From DATARH01 sp963847345 (GTDB lineage Bacteria > Pseudomonadota > Alphaproteobacteria > ATCC43930 > CGMCC-115725), in the NCBI GenBank assembly GCA_963847345.1, contig CAWJZU010000011.1, positions 62,001 through 126,000 on the forward strand: a DNA stretch of 64,000 nucleotides, written 5' to 3'. The translations under genes were made by a program, and so were the position numbers. The notes beneath the pieces are model-generated. The model had not been told where the DNA came from, ran no database searches, and was given only the letters and a program-made list of their open reading frames with translations. Shown in pieces: positions 36,238 through 46,042 of the stretch. The number at the start of each line of letters is the position of its first letter. Position 1 is the stretch's first letter.

Positions 36238-36385
36238 GCGATTGATGGCGATGGCGGCATTCGGCCGCGTTGGTGCGGCGCTCGCGGTGTTGTCTGCGTC
36301 GCTGGCGGACCGTGCGACGATGCCGGCAGCGCGAATCGGCCGCTCGTGGCATGATGCTCCCGGGACGAGATGGAGACCGGGCGGG

Positions 36386-37156
36386 ATGGTCGGCGATCGT
36401 TTGACGGTAAACGGGATCGAACTGGAGGTGCTGCGTCGCGGAAGCGGGCGAGCGGTGCTGCTGCTGCACGGCATGGACACGGTTCACCCGAACGCGCCGT
36501 TTCTCGACTTCATAGGCAGCGAGGCCGAGATCATCGCGCCGTCCTCTCCGGGCTTCGGCAACACGAAGCGGCCACCCGATTTCGACACGATCTACGACCT
36601 CGTTCACCTGTACTTGGCGATGCTCGACGAGCTGCCATTCGATCGGATCGCACTGGTCGGGCTGTCGTTCGGCGGCTGGCTGGCGGCCGAGATCGCCGTC
36701 GCATGTCAGCATAAGATCGACCGGCTGATCCTCGCCGATCCGGTCGGCATCAAATTGGGCGACCGCGAGACCCGCGATATCGCCGACGTGTTCAACCTAA
36801 GCCCGGCCGAAATCAGACGGCGCGCGTGGCACGACCCGGCGAGGGCGCCGTCCTACGACGACATGAGCGACGACGAACTGGTCATCCACGCGCGCAACCG
36901 CGAGGCGCTGTGCCTCTACGCGTGGCACCCGTGCCTGTACAATCCGCAGCTGAAGAGCTGGCTCGGCCGCATTCGCGTGCCGACGCTGGTGCTGTGGGGC
37001 GATAGCGACCGCATCGTCACCCCCGATTACGGCCGCGCCTATGCCGGTCTGATCCCGGGAGCGCGGTTCGAGCTGATCGAAGGCGCCGGGCATCACCCCG
37101 AGATCGAACAGCCGGAGGTTTTCGCAGAGCAGGTTACCGCGTTCCTACGCGAATAG
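36386..37156 (+). CDS. Alpha/beta hydrolase
   Basis: A 256-residue alpha/beta-hydrolase-fold enzyme. RAVLLLHGMD is the oxyanion strand, LVGLSFGGWLAAEIA holds the nucleophile serine (GxSxG), LWGDSDRIV the acid and GAGHHPEIEQP the catalytic histidine. It resembles meta-cleavage-product hydrolases in layout. The start at 36386 begins MVGDRLTVNGIELEV, just before the first conserved strand; an upstream ATG at 36242 would overlap the micro-ORF control region and adds a poorly conserved 48 residues. Confidence 0.85.
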   Translation: MVGDRLTVNGIELEVLRRGSGRAVLLLHGMDTVHPNAPFLDFIGSEAEIIAPSSPGFGNTKRPPDFDTIYDLVHLYLAMLDELPFDRIALVGLSFGGWLAAEIAVACQHKIDRLILADPVGIKLGDRETRDIADVFNLSPAEIRRRAWHDPARAPSYDDMSDDELVIHARNREALCLYAWHPCLYNPQLKSWLGRIRVPTLVLWGDSDRIVTPDYGRAYAGLIPGARFELIEGAGHHPEIEQPEVFAEQVTAFLRE

Positions 37157-37579
37157 GCTGCCGAAGATGCCAGGGCCCGCGCCGGCGTTGCCTGTAGAGG
37201 GATTTGAATGCGAACGGATCACGCACACAGATAACCGAGGCATGAACCGCTCGACTAGCAACATACGCAACTGGCGCTCCCTTTTGCGGGGACGGGGGCG
37301 AGGCCGGTGCGCGCGCCGAAGCGAGACTGCGCCGGCGACGCGAGGCCGTCCTGCTGGCCGGTGATCGCCGCAGCGACCGTGGCCACGGTTCTCGTCAATC
37401 CCGGTCTCGGGTTGGCGATCGGATGGGTGGCGGAATTTGTGCGGGCCGCGATCATGCGCCGCTTCCGATCCGCGATTTCCGAGTGAGGCGCAACCCGGCC
37501 CTGCCATGCCCGTCCTTGACGACGCGCGCCGGCTGCGGGGAAAGTGCAACACGCTCGTCGCATTCGGAGGAAACCTGAC
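37157..37579. other. Intergenic stretch between hydrolase and CoA-transferase
   Basis: Contains only the possible small membrane ORF at 37307-37486. No repeat or RNA was recognised. Confidence 0.4.
37307..37486 (+). CDS. Possible 59-residue single-helix membrane protein
   Basis: GTG at 37307 follows a GGGGGCGAGG sequence. The frame runs 59 codons to TGA at 37484. A basic, cysteine-containing N-terminus (RAPKRDCAGDARPSC) precedes a hydrophobic helix (VIAAATVATVLVNPGLGLAI) and a basic C-terminus (RRFRSAISE). This is a credible topology for a small membrane protein, but there is no family match. Confidence 0.35.
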   Translation: MRAPKRDCAGDARPSCWPVIAAATVATVLVNPGLGLAIGWVAEFVRAAIMRRFRSAISE

Positions 37580-38767
37580 GTGAGCATCGGATCCCTGCCG
37601 CTTTCCCGTTTCACCGTGCTCGACCTGACGCATGCCCGCGCCGGACCGACCGCGGTGCGCCAGCTTGCCGATTGGGGCGCCAAGGTCATCAAGATCGAGC
37701 CGCCGGGCGCGCCGACCAACGACATCACCGGCTCGCGCCGGGAGGGGTTCGATTTCCAGAACCTGCACCGCAACAAGCGCAGCCTGGCGCTGAACCTGAA
37801 AAGCCCGGACGGCAAGGCGATCTTTATGAAGATGGCCGAGAAGGCCGACGTGATCGTCGAGAATTTCCGCTCCGAGGTGAAATTCCGGCTCGGCGTCGAT
37901 TACGAGTCGGTCAAGAAGGTCAATCCGCGCATCGTCTACGGCAGCATTTCCGGTTTCGGCCAGACCGGGCCGTACGCGAAGCGCCCCGGCGTCGATCAGA
38001 TCGCGCAGGGCATGGGGGGCCTCATGTCGATCACCGGCCTGCCGGGTCAGGGGCCGGTCAGGGTCGGCATCCCGATCGACGATCTGTGCGCCGGCCTGTT
38101 GCTGGCGCAGGCGATCCTGATGGCGCTGATCGAACGCGAGCAGTCCGGCGAGGGGCAGTGGGTCCATACCTCATTGCTCGAAGCGCAGATTTTCATGCTC
38201 GATTTCCAGGCGTCGCGCTGGCTGATTGCCGGCGAGGTCGCGAAGCAGGCCGGCAACGACCACCCGACCGGCATTCCGACCGGGCTGTTCCCGACTGCGG
38301 ACGGGCAGATCAATATCGCGGCGTCCGGCGACAATCTGTGGCGCCGCTTCTGCGAGGCGGCCGACGCGCAGTTCCTGCTGAACGACCCGGATTACAAGAC
38401 CGGCCCGCTGCGCTCGAAAAACCGCAAGGCCTTGAACGAGAAAATCGCCGAGATCACGAAAAAGCGGCCGAGCGCTTATTGGGTTGAATTGATGAACGAG
38501 GTCGGCGTGCCGTGCGGTCCCTTGTACACGATCGACCAGACTTTCGCGGACCCGCAGGTCGTGCATCTCGAAATGGCGCGGCCGGTGCATCATCCGAAGC
38601 TCGGCGACATGAAGGTCGTCGGACAGGCGATCAATATGAACCGCACGCCGGAGCCGGCCGAATTGCGCCCGACCCCCGATCTCGGGCAGCACACCGACGA
38701 AGTGCTGCGAGAATTCGGCTATAGCGATGCCGCGATCGCCGATCTGCGCGCGCGGGAAGTGGTGTAA
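37580..38767 (+). CDS. CaiB/BaiF family CoA-transferase
   Basis: A 395-residue family III CoA-transferase. FTVLDLTHARAGPTAVRQLADWGAKVIKIE is the N-terminal signature. The sequence LNLKSPDGKAIFMKMAEKADVIVENFR follows, then the YGSISGFGQTGPYAKRPGVDQIAQ loop with the catalytic aspartate. The C-terminal part has NEVGVPCGPLYTIDQ. The GTG start at 37580 has GGAGG 9 bases upstream. An enoyl-CoA hydratase follows on the same strand after a repeat, suggesting a shared acyl-CoA pathway; the substrate is unknown. Confidence 0.93.
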   Translation: MSIGSLPLSRFTVLDLTHARAGPTAVRQLADWGAKVIKIEPPGAPTNDITGSRREGFDFQNLHRNKRSLALNLKSPDGKAIFMKMAEKADVIVENFRSEVKFRLGVDYESVKKVNPRIVYGSISGFGQTGPYAKRPGVDQIAQGMGGLMSITGLPGQGPVRVGIPIDDLCAGLLLAQAILMALIEREQSGEGQWVHTSLLEAQIFMLDFQASRWLIAGEVAKQAGNDHPTGIPTGLFPTADGQINIAASGDNLWRRFCEAADAQFLLNDPDYKTGPLRSKNRKALNEKIAEITKKRPSAYWVELMNEVGVPCGPLYTIDQTFADPQVVHLEMARPVHHPKLGDMKVVGQAINMNRTPEPAELRPTPDLGQHTDEVLREFGYSDAAIADLRAREVV

Positions 38768-38776
38768 TCATGAATT

Positions 38777-38924
38777 CGTAGGGTGGGCTGAGCGAACGCG
38801 AAGCCCACCAAAAATCACCGCAGAGACACGCAGAACACAGAGAAGAAAATCATCCCTCGTGCCTCGTCTCCGTGGTGAAATTGCTCATTATCGATGGGCT
38901 TCGCGTTGCTCAGCCCATCCTACA
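38777..38924. repeat. Dispersed inverted repeat with internal element
   Basis: Outer arms CGTAGGGTGGGCTGAGC and GCTCAGCCCATCCTAC belong to the GTAGGATGGGCTGAG family. The centre holds an ACCGCAGAGACACGCAGAAC / CGTCTCCGTGGTGAAA pair, another common dispersed motif. It lies between the CoA-transferase and hydratase genes. Confidence 0.85.
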
Positions 38925-38950
38925 GAATACTTGCAAGAGGAGCCGAGCCA

Positions 38951-39751
38951 ATGCTCGATCAGCCGCTTACCTCCAAAATGCTCGCCGAGAAGGACGGCCC
39001 GATCGGCCGCCTGATCTTCAACAACCCGGCTCGCCACAACGCCGTCTCGCTTGAGATGTGGCAGGCGGTCGCGCAGATCATGGAGGATTTCGAGAATGAC
39101 GACGCCATTCGCGTCATTGTCGTGACCGGGGCCGGCGGCAAGGCGTTTGTGTCGGGCGCCGACATCTCCGAATTCAAGGAAAAGCGCGCCAACGAACAGG
39201 CCGCGGCCGAATACAGCAAGATTTCCGAGTCGGCCCGGGTTCGCCTCAACGAGACCCTGAAGCCGACGATCGCGATGATCCGGGGATATTGCATCGGCGG
39301 CGGTCTCGCGACCGCGCTGTCCTGCGACATCCGCATCGCCGCCGAGGGATCGCGCTTCGGCATCCCGGCCGCCAAGCTCGGTCTGGGTTATGCCTATGAC
39401 GGCATCAAAAAGCTGATCGACATCGTCGGCCCGGCCTATGCCCGTGAAATCTTCTACACGGCGCGCCAGTTCACCTCCGACGAGGCGCTGGCGATGGGCC
39501 TCGTCAACCGCGTCGTGCCGGCCGACGAACTCGAAACCTACGTCAAGAACTATTGTGACACGATTGCCGCGAACGCGCCTTTGACGATCCGCGCCGCGAA
39601 GCAGATCACGCGCGAGGCGCTGAAAGACGAGTCGGCGCGCGACATGGAGTTGTGTCGCCGCGTCGTCACCGAGTGTTTCGCGAGCGAGGACTACACCGAA
39701 GGCCGCACCGCCTTCATGGAAAAGCGCCGCCCGGTGTTCAAGGGACGTTAA
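38951..39751 (+). CDS. Enoyl-CoA hydratase/isomerase family protein
   Basis: A 266-residue crotonase-fold protein. GRLIFNNPARHNAVSLEMW is the N-terminal motif. VTGAGGKAFVSGADISEFKE forms the oxyanion hole, and MIRGYCIGGGLATALSCDIRIA is the second half. GLVNRVVPADEL follows. GAGGAG stands 8 bases before the ATG. Neighbouring CoA-transferase and mutase genes fit acyl-CoA metabolism. The exact reaction (hydration or isomerisation) is not determined. Confidence 0.92.
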   Translation: MLDQPLTSKMLAEKDGPIGRLIFNNPARHNAVSLEMWQAVAQIMEDFENDDAIRVIVVTGAGGKAFVSGADISEFKEKRANEQAAAEYSKISESARVRLNETLKPTIAMIRGYCIGGGLATALSCDIRIAAEGSRFGIPAAKLGLGYAYDGIKKLIDIVGPAYAREIFYTARQFTSDEALAMGLVNRVVPADELETYVKNYCDTIAANAPLTIRAAKQITREALKDESARDMELCRRVVTECFASEDYTEGRTAFMEKRRPVFKGR

Positions 39752-39777
39752 GCGCCTGCGAGCTTTGCGCTGAAAAC

Positions 39778-39911
39778 CTCCACCCCAACCTTCCCTCGCT
39801 TGCGGGGGAGGGGGTACGGCTTCTGCGCTCGCTCCTCGCGGATCATTGGACTCAGTCTCCAGCGCGAGGACGACTCGCTCCCCCGCAAGCGGGGGAGCGT
39901 TGGGGTGGGGG
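39778..39911. repeat. Palindromic element, CCCCAACCTTCCC / GGGGTTGGGG-type family
   Basis: CTCCACCCCAACCTTCCCTC and GCGTTGGGGTGGGGG are the outer arms; CTTGCGGGGGAGGG and CTCCCCCGCAAGCGGGGGA lie inside. Same family as 14868-15009 and the insertion in ctaA. Confidence 0.85.
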
Positions 39912-39938
39912 TTTTTACACGAATACGAGGGCTCGCCG

Positions 39939-40832
39939 ATGAAACTCCCCGCGCATAACCGCTACGACTACGTCCCGATCACCCGCCGGCCGGTCTATGA
40001 CTGGCCCGAGGGGAAGAGGCTCGCCGTCTTTTTCTGCAACAATATCGAGCATTTCGCGTTCGGGCGCGGTCTCGGCAGCGATTCGACCGGCGCCGATGTC
40101 GCGCAGAACCAGCGCAATTACGCCTGGCGCGATTACGGCAACCGGGTCGGCATCTGGTATTATCTCGACTTCCTCGACGAGTTCGCCCTGCCCGGCGCGC
40201 ACAACGTCAACTCGGCGGTGCTTGAATACTGTCCCGATATTGTCGAGCGGCTCAACGGACGCGGCGACGAGTATGTCGGGCACGGCCGCACCAATTCCGA
40301 GCGCCAGGACATCCTCTGGGAAGACGACGAGGCGCGGCTGATCGCCGAATGCACCGAAATCGTGACGCGGCTCTCCGGCAAGAAGCCCGAGGGATGGCTC
40401 GGGCCGTATCTGGCACAAAGCGGCGTCACGCTCGACCTCTTGAAGGAGGCCGGCTACCGCTACGTGATGGACTGGGCGCTTGATGATCAGCCGGTGTGGA
40501 TGCGGACGCGCTCCGGGCCGATCTTGTCGGTGCCGTACCCGATCGAGTGCAACGACTCGCCGGCTCAGGTCTTCCGCCGCCATACCGGTCGGGAATTCGC
40601 CGAGATGGTGATCGACCAGTTCGACGAGATGCTCGAACAATCAAAGAAATATCCGCTGGTGTTCAGCGTCGCGCTGCACCCGTTCATCATTGGCCAACCG
40701 TTTCGGCTGCGCGCCTTCCGCCGCGCCGTCGAAGACATTCTGGCGCACCGCGACGAGTTGTGGATCACGACTCCCGGAGAGATCGCGCGGTATTGCGCGA
40801 GCCTGCCGCCGGGGACCGTACCGGGGAGCTGA
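39939..40832 (+). CDS. Polysaccharide deacetylase family protein (PuuE/allantoinase-like)
   Basis: A 297-residue NodB-fold protein. RLAVFFCNNIEHFAF corresponds to the first metal-site strand, GHGRTNSERQ to the histidine loop, and LVFSVALHPFIIGQPFRLRAF to the C-terminal histidine strand. The second loop reads GPYLAQSGVTLDLLKEAGYRY. The first metal aspartate of the classical family appears replaced in CNNIEHF, so the metal set may differ. No signal peptide; cytoplasmic. Related in superfamily to 8085-9002. Confidence 0.85.
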   Translation: MKLPAHNRYDYVPITRRPVYDWPEGKRLAVFFCNNIEHFAFGRGLGSDSTGADVAQNQRNYAWRDYGNRVGIWYYLDFLDEFALPGAHNVNSAVLEYCPDIVERLNGRGDEYVGHGRTNSERQDILWEDDEARLIAECTEIVTRLSGKKPEGWLGPYLAQSGVTLDLLKEAGYRYVMDWALDDQPVWMRTRSGPILSVPYPIECNDSPAQVFRRHTGREFAEMVIDQFDEMLEQSKKYPLVFSVALHPFIIGQPFRLRAFRRAVEDILAHRDELWITTPGEIARYCASLPPGTVPGS

Positions 40833-40939
40833 CAGGCCGCGCCGTCGGGGAAGCGGGCGCGGCAACGAAACGCGGCTCGCAACCTCGGCTGACGCGGTAA
40901 ACTGGCGCCGGCATTTGTAACCGATACCGATAACCGGGC

Positions 40940-42197
40940 ATGAAGACGCTGACTGGCGCGGCTTTGCCGCTTCCGGCTGCGACGGTCGACGCGGCGCATC
41001 CAGCCGAACGCGGCGAGCAAGCGATCGCTTATTGGCTGCTGGTTTGCTGCGGCATGATCTTTGCCATGATCGTGATCGGCGGCATCACCCGGCTGACCCT
41101 TTCCGGGCTGTCGATTACCGAATGGCAGCCGGTCACCGGCATTGTGCCGCCGCTCTCCGATGCCGCCTGGAACGCCGAATTCGAGAAATACCAGCAGATC
41201 CCGCAGTACCGGCTGCTGAACCACGGGATGAGCCTCGCCGAGTTCAAATCCATCTTTCTGTGGGAGTACGTCCATCGCCTGTGGGGGCGGCTGATCGGCT
41301 TCGTCTATGCGGTTCCGCTGGTCTATTTCCTGGTGCGACGGCAGGTGCCGCGCCGACTGGTGCTGCCGCTGGCCGGGGTTTTTCTGCTCGGCTTCGCGCA
41401 GGGCGCGCTCGGCTGGTACATGGTCAAGAGCGGCCTCGCCGACCGCGTCTCGGTCAGCCAATACCGTCTCGTCGCGCATCTTGCGCTGGCGCTGGCGATC
41501 TATGCGCTGACGTTATGGATCGCGCTGGGGATACTGTCGGACGCGCGTGCGAAACGCCCCTCTCCGCCCTTCAGGGGGGAGAGGGAGGGGCCCGTCGCGA
41601 AGCGATGGGAGGGTGAGGTGGGTGCCGGCGTCGAACTCCGGCATGCGCCCCCTCACCCCGACCCTCTCCCCCGGTGGGGGAGAGGAAGAAGTCTCCGTAA
41701 ATATACACCTTTTCGGCTGGCGGCGGGCGGCAGAGGGGATCATCGCTCTGGTGGCGCTGACGATCGCGGCGGGCGGGTTTGTCGCCGGGCTGCATGCCGG
41801 GCTGACCTACAACACCTTTCCGCTGATGGACGGCAGCCTCGTGCCGGCCGGTTATGCGCGATTACAGCCGTTCGCGCTGAACTGGTTCGAGAATATCGCC
41901 GCCGTGCAGTTCAACCATCGGCTACTCGCGATGACCACGGCGGCTTCGATTGGTCTGCTCTGGCTGGCGGGAGTTCGCGCCGCGCTGCCGTCCCCCGCCC
42001 GTCTCGCGCTCCACGCGTTGCTGGCCGCCGTGGCGTTGCAATTCGCGCTCGGGGTGGCGACATTGCTGTTCGTCGTGCCGGTCCCGCTCGGCGCCGCGCA
42101 CCAAGCCGGCGCGGTGCTGCTGCTGACCGCCGCGATTGTGTTCCGGCACGCGCTTCGCCGTCGTGAATTGGACCTCGCGCCGATGCCGTCCATATAA
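40940..42197 (+). CDS. ctaA: Haem A synthase (COX15/CtaA) carrying an inserted palindromic element
   Basis: An inner-membrane enzyme that oxidises haem O to haem A for cytochrome oxidase. The N-terminal half has GGITRLTLSGLSITEWQPV, then WEYVHRLWGRLIGF and GALGWYMVKSGL with conserved histidines. The C-terminal half has GGFVAGLHAGLTYNTFPLMDG, then FNHRLLAMTTA and LGAAHQAGAVLLL. Between them, in the cytoplasmic loop after about residue 200, lies a palindromic repeat of about 130 bases. The two halves are in different frames (net +1 over 1,258 bases), so either the repeat is out of frame and the gene is dead, or one surplus base disguises an in-frame insert of about 43 residues. Confidence 0.88.
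41556..41685. repeat. Palindromic repeat inserted in the ctaA coding region
   Basis: Left arm CCCCTCTCCGCCCTTCAGGG, right arm CCCTCTCCCCCGGTGGGGGA, with CCCTCACCCCGACCCTCTCC. About 130 bases. It translates to PxPDPLP- or LTPTLSPGGG-like peptides depending on frame, the usual look of such elements. Same broad family as 14868-15009 and 39778-39911. Confidence 0.85.
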
Positions 42198-42245
42198 TCG
42201 CGGCACGCGATCGAATACGGCCGCGCCGCGGCGCCGGAGGTCACA

Positions 42246-44409
42246 ATGGCAGGCGACAAGAACGCGATCGAGCGCTGGACCGATCTCGCCGCGAAGGAAC
42301 TGCGCGGCAAGCCGGTTGAAAACCTGGACTGGCGCACGCCCGAGGGAATTACCGTCAAGCCGCTCTACACCGCCGCCGATCTCGAACAAATCGACAGCGC
42401 CGGGTTCCCGTGGCGCGACGCGATCCCCGGCGTGCCGCCCTATCTGCGCGGGCCGCGCGCGACGATGTACGCCAACCGTCCCTGGACGATCCGGCAATAT
42501 TCCGGCTTTTCGACCGCCGAGGAGTCGAACCGCTTCTATCGCGACAACCTCAAGGGCGGGCAGATGGGGCTGTCGATCGCGTTCGATCTGGCGACCCATC
42601 GCGGCTATGACAGCGACCACCCGCGCGTCGTCGGCGATGTCGGCAAGGCCGGCGTCGCGATCGACTCGGTCGAGGACATGAAAATCCTGTTCGACGGCAT
42701 TCCGCTCGACCGGATGAGCGTGTCGATGACGATGAACGGCGCGGTATTGCCGGTGCTGGCCGGGTTCATCGTCGCCGCCGAGGAGCAGGGCGTGCCGCAG
42801 GAAAAACTTCAGGGCACGATCCAGAACGACATCCTGAAGGAGTTCATGGTCCGGAACACGTATATCTACCCGCCCGGGCCGTCGATGCGCATCGTCGCCG
42901 ATATCATCGAATACACCGCGCGGCACATGCCGAAGTTCAACTCGATTTCGATTTCCGGCTATCACATGGAGGAGGCCGGCGCGACATCGGTACAGGAACT
43001 CGCCTTCACGCTAGCGGACGGGCTCGAATACGTCCGCGCCGCTCTGTCGCGCGGTTTGAAGATCGACGAATTCGCGCCGCGCCTGTCGTTCTTTTTCGGC
43101 ATTGGCATGAATTTCTTTATGGAGATCGCGAAACTGCGCGCCGCGCGTCTGCTCTGGGCGCGCCTCATTGAACAATTCGAGCCGAATGACAAGGCAAGTC
43201 TTGCGTTGCGCACGCATTGCCAGACGTCCGGGGTCAGCCTCACCGAACAGGACCCGCACAACAACATCATCCGCACGACGATCGAAGCTTTGGCGGCAGT
43301 GCTCGGCGGCACGCAGTCGCTGCACACGAATTCGTTCGACGAGGCGCTGGCCCTGCCGACACCGTTTTCGGCGAAAATCGCCCGCAACACGCAGCTGATC
43401 CTCGCCGAGGAGACCGGCATCCCGCATGTCGTCGATCCGCTCGGCGGCAGCTATTACGTCGAGAGCCTGACCCATTCGATCGCGGTCGCGGCGCGGGCGC
43501 TGATCGACGAGGTCGAGGCATTGGGCGGCATGACGCGGGCAGTCGAAAGCGGCATGCCGAAACTGCGCATCGAGGAATCGGCGGCGCGGCGGCAGGCGGC
43601 GATCGACCGCGGCGAGGAGGTCATCGTCGGGGTCAACAAGTACCAGTCGGCCGACGCGGCGCATGTCGATATCCTCGACGTCGACAACGCGGCGGTGCGG
43701 ACGGCGCAGATCGCGCGGCTCGACCGTGATCCGGCAAACCCGCAACGCCGGTCATGTCGCGGCGGCGCTCGCCGCGCTGACCGACGCGGCGCGGACCGGC
43801 GAGGGTAACCTGCTGGCGCTGTCGATCGAGGCGACGCGGGCGCGCGCGACGGTCGGGGAAATCTCCGACGCGCTCGAGGCCGTGTACTCCCGGCACCGCG
43901 CCGCGACGCAGTCCGTCGTCGGCATCTATGGCGGCCAGTACCAGGACGACGAGGGTTTCCAGCGCATCCAGCGCGAGATCGAGAATTTCGCGCGCGAGGA
44001 AGGCAGAAGGCCGCGCATGCTGGTCGTCAAGCTGGGGCAAGACGGGCACGACCGCGGCGCCAAGGTCATTGCCACCGCCTTCGCCGATATCGGGTTCGAC
44101 GTCGATATCGGCCCGTTGTTCCAGACCCCCGAGGAGGCCGCCCGTCAGGCGATCGAAAACGACGTCCACGTCGTCGGCGTCTCCAGCCAGGCCGCCGGCC
44201 ACAAAACGCTGGTCCCGGCCCTGATCGAGGCGCTGCGCCAGGAGGGCGCCGACGACATCCTCGTCGTCTGCGGCGGCGTGATCCCGCCGCAGGATTACGA
44301 TTTCCTGAAGCGCGCCGGAGTCAGCGCGATCTTCGGCCCCGGCACCAACATCCCCGCCGCCGCGGCGGAGATATTGGGGCTGATCCGCAAGCAGCTTTTG
44401 GCGGCTTAA
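42246..44409 (+). CDS. scpA: Methylmalonyl-CoA mutase, frameshifted
   Basis: Converts methylmalonyl-CoA to succinyl-CoA with adenosylcobalamin. The N-terminal barrel shows TIRQYSGFSTAEESNRFYR, the LSIAFDLATHRGYDSDHPRV substrate motif and MSVSMTMNGAVLPVLA. The C-terminal cobalamin domain has LGQDGHDRGAKVIA (DxHxxG), VGVSSQAAGH and VCGGVIPPQD. The frame breaks near 43727 between the two domains, at RLDR/IRQTRNAGHV. The span of 2,164 bases minus one gives 720 residues, normal for the single-chain enzyme. No small subunit or MeaB chaperone gene is adjacent. Confidence 0.93.
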
Positions 44410-44948
44410 AGCTCGATCGCGAGCCGTGTCTGGAGCAAGCGAGGGTCGGGGGCGGCCGTGCCCGCGAGGCCATAACCATGCTGAACTTTCGGCCATATCT
44501 CACGGCAAAGATAACCCCTTGATTGGCTGGCGGTGAGCGAACCTGCCAAAAATCTTGACTTTTAGAAAGTGGGCTTGCTTGGATCGCGGCAGATATTTGC
44601 CGACATCCTGTCACTGATCGCCCGATTGCGGGCACCGCCCGCGCCAGCATGATCAGCGTTGGGCCAAGTGCATCGGGTAATCAGGGGAGAGGTATGCCTT
44701 GGTCCAAGCAAATCGGGCGCGCCTCAGCGTTGCTGCACCTCAGCCGGTGGCCTCCCGCCATTCGCTCGTGACGACGGCGATTTGCCATTGTCGAAGCCAG
44801 TAAAAAGTGTGATCCTCGCTCCGAAACCGCCGGGCATCCAGCGAATGTCGGATACAGATGCGGATCGGTCCCTACTTCGTTCTGTCTAGTCGTCAAGCTT
44901 GCCTTGCAGCTATAGTTTTCAGCTCGAATTTTGATGGAGCAAACGACC
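44410..44948. other. Intergenic stretch between mutase and AT-rich gene
   Basis: About 540 bases without a convincing gene. GC content falls from about 44480 onward. It marks the left edge of the accessory region. No terminal repeat or attachment site was found. Confidence 0.45.
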
Positions 44949-46004
44949 ATGGAAAGCATCAACTTTAAGGACGGCACGTACGTATTTGAAGGAAAACCTA
45001 AATCGAGGGATAAGCCAGAACTGGCTTTCGCGCATAGGCATAAAACACGAGATCACTTGGCGTACCTGCAAGCCGAAAAACTACTAGATGTGCGCGACGC
45101 TAGATGGGCGAAGGCGACAAAAAACGGCGAAACGTACTACGCTCACGAATATGGGGAAAACATCCTCATAATCAAATTAGAGACAAAAGATAAAAAGTTA
45201 AGTCTATTTCACAATGAAGATGGCCGATTTGACAACCATCTCATGGATAATCCCGGTGAAAATACGGTGTATTCTATTACATCGTCAAATAATGGATTAA
45301 TATCTACCCACACGTTTTCCGTCGAGTCTGCTGGCTTATCGTCGGTGGGAATAATATTTGCGGCACTCGCTTTTGCTGTAAGTTTAGCAAATGGTGTAAT
45401 GGCCGCGCTCGCTGCTACTTATGTGGCGTCGGCGTTTGCAACAATGTTTGGCGCAGAGTTAAATGTCATTCTTCCGGGTGCGGGTATTGTACTGGCAGTT
45501 CTTGCTTTCATAGGCATCTGGATTGCTTATAGCGTCGGGCGCGAAATCATGCTAAACCTTATTTACGAGAACAGGAGCAATAAACCTGTCACTCTTGTTG
45601 ATCACTATGTTTATAATATCGGCGATAGTCAGCTCATGCCCACAAAATTAAATCCTATTACAACCGTAGGCCCATTTGAGTTTTACTCTGACGTGGTGGT
45701 TAATATCGATAATTATAGCAAAATTAGAGGAATTGGCGTCTCTCTGAAATTTCAAAAGGAAAACGGATCATCTCTAATTATTTGCATTAGGAACGATATT
45801 TACAAGGACCCCCATTACACAATCCAGAGTTTTGTGAAAGATGACAAAACGAGTGCTCAAGATATTTACAATCAATGCTCTGGCGATTTGGTGACTGATG
45901 ATTTTAAGTGGGGCAGCGATCTGGTCGTAAAGGACCGTTTGGACAAAACCCAGTTCCCGCAGTACAATTTTGCAGGTATCCTTTCGTTTCATAATGCCGG
46001 GTAG
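44949..46004 (+). CDS. AT-rich predicted membrane-active protein, unknown
   Basis: A 351-residue protein with no signal peptide. A soluble N-terminal part (1-128) precedes a strongly hydrophobic block (about 130-197, with SVGIIFAALAFAVSLANGV and GAGIVLAVLAFIGIWIAYSV) that could make two or three helices. Then comes a beta-rich domain (200-300): NLIYENRSNKPVTLVDHY, PTKLNPITTVGPFEFY and SSLIICIRNDIYKDPHYTI. That order of strands resembles actinoporin or haemolytic-lectin-like beta sandwiches, but this is pattern reading only. The start at 44949 has GGAG about 10 bases upstream. Codon use is far more AT-rich than the host, so it was probably acquired. Confidence 0.72.
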   Translation: MESINFKDGTYVFEGKPKSRDKPELAFAHRHKTRDHLAYLQAEKLLDVRDARWAKATKNGETYYAHEYGENILIIKLETKDKKLSLFHNEDGRFDNHLMDNPGENTVYSITSSNNGLISTHTFSVESAGLSSVGIIFAALAFAVSLANGVMAALAATYVASAFATMFGAELNVILPGAGIVLAVLAFIGIWIAYSVGREIMLNLIYENRSNKPVTLVDHYVYNIGDSQLMPTKLNPITTVGPFEFYSDVVVNIDNYSKIRGIGVSLKFQKENGSSLIICIRNDIYKDPHYTIQSFVKDDKTSAQDIYNQCSGDLVTDDFKWGSDLVVKDRLDKTQFPQYNFAGILSFHNAG

Positions 46005-46042
46005 CCAAACCAGCCCGTAAGGGGTCAGTAGTGGGATTTAGG

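Noticed and set aside
44659..44889. A 76-codon plus-strand frame before the AT-rich gene
   Set aside because: No ribosome site, no motif, and composition like intergenic repeat-derived sequence.
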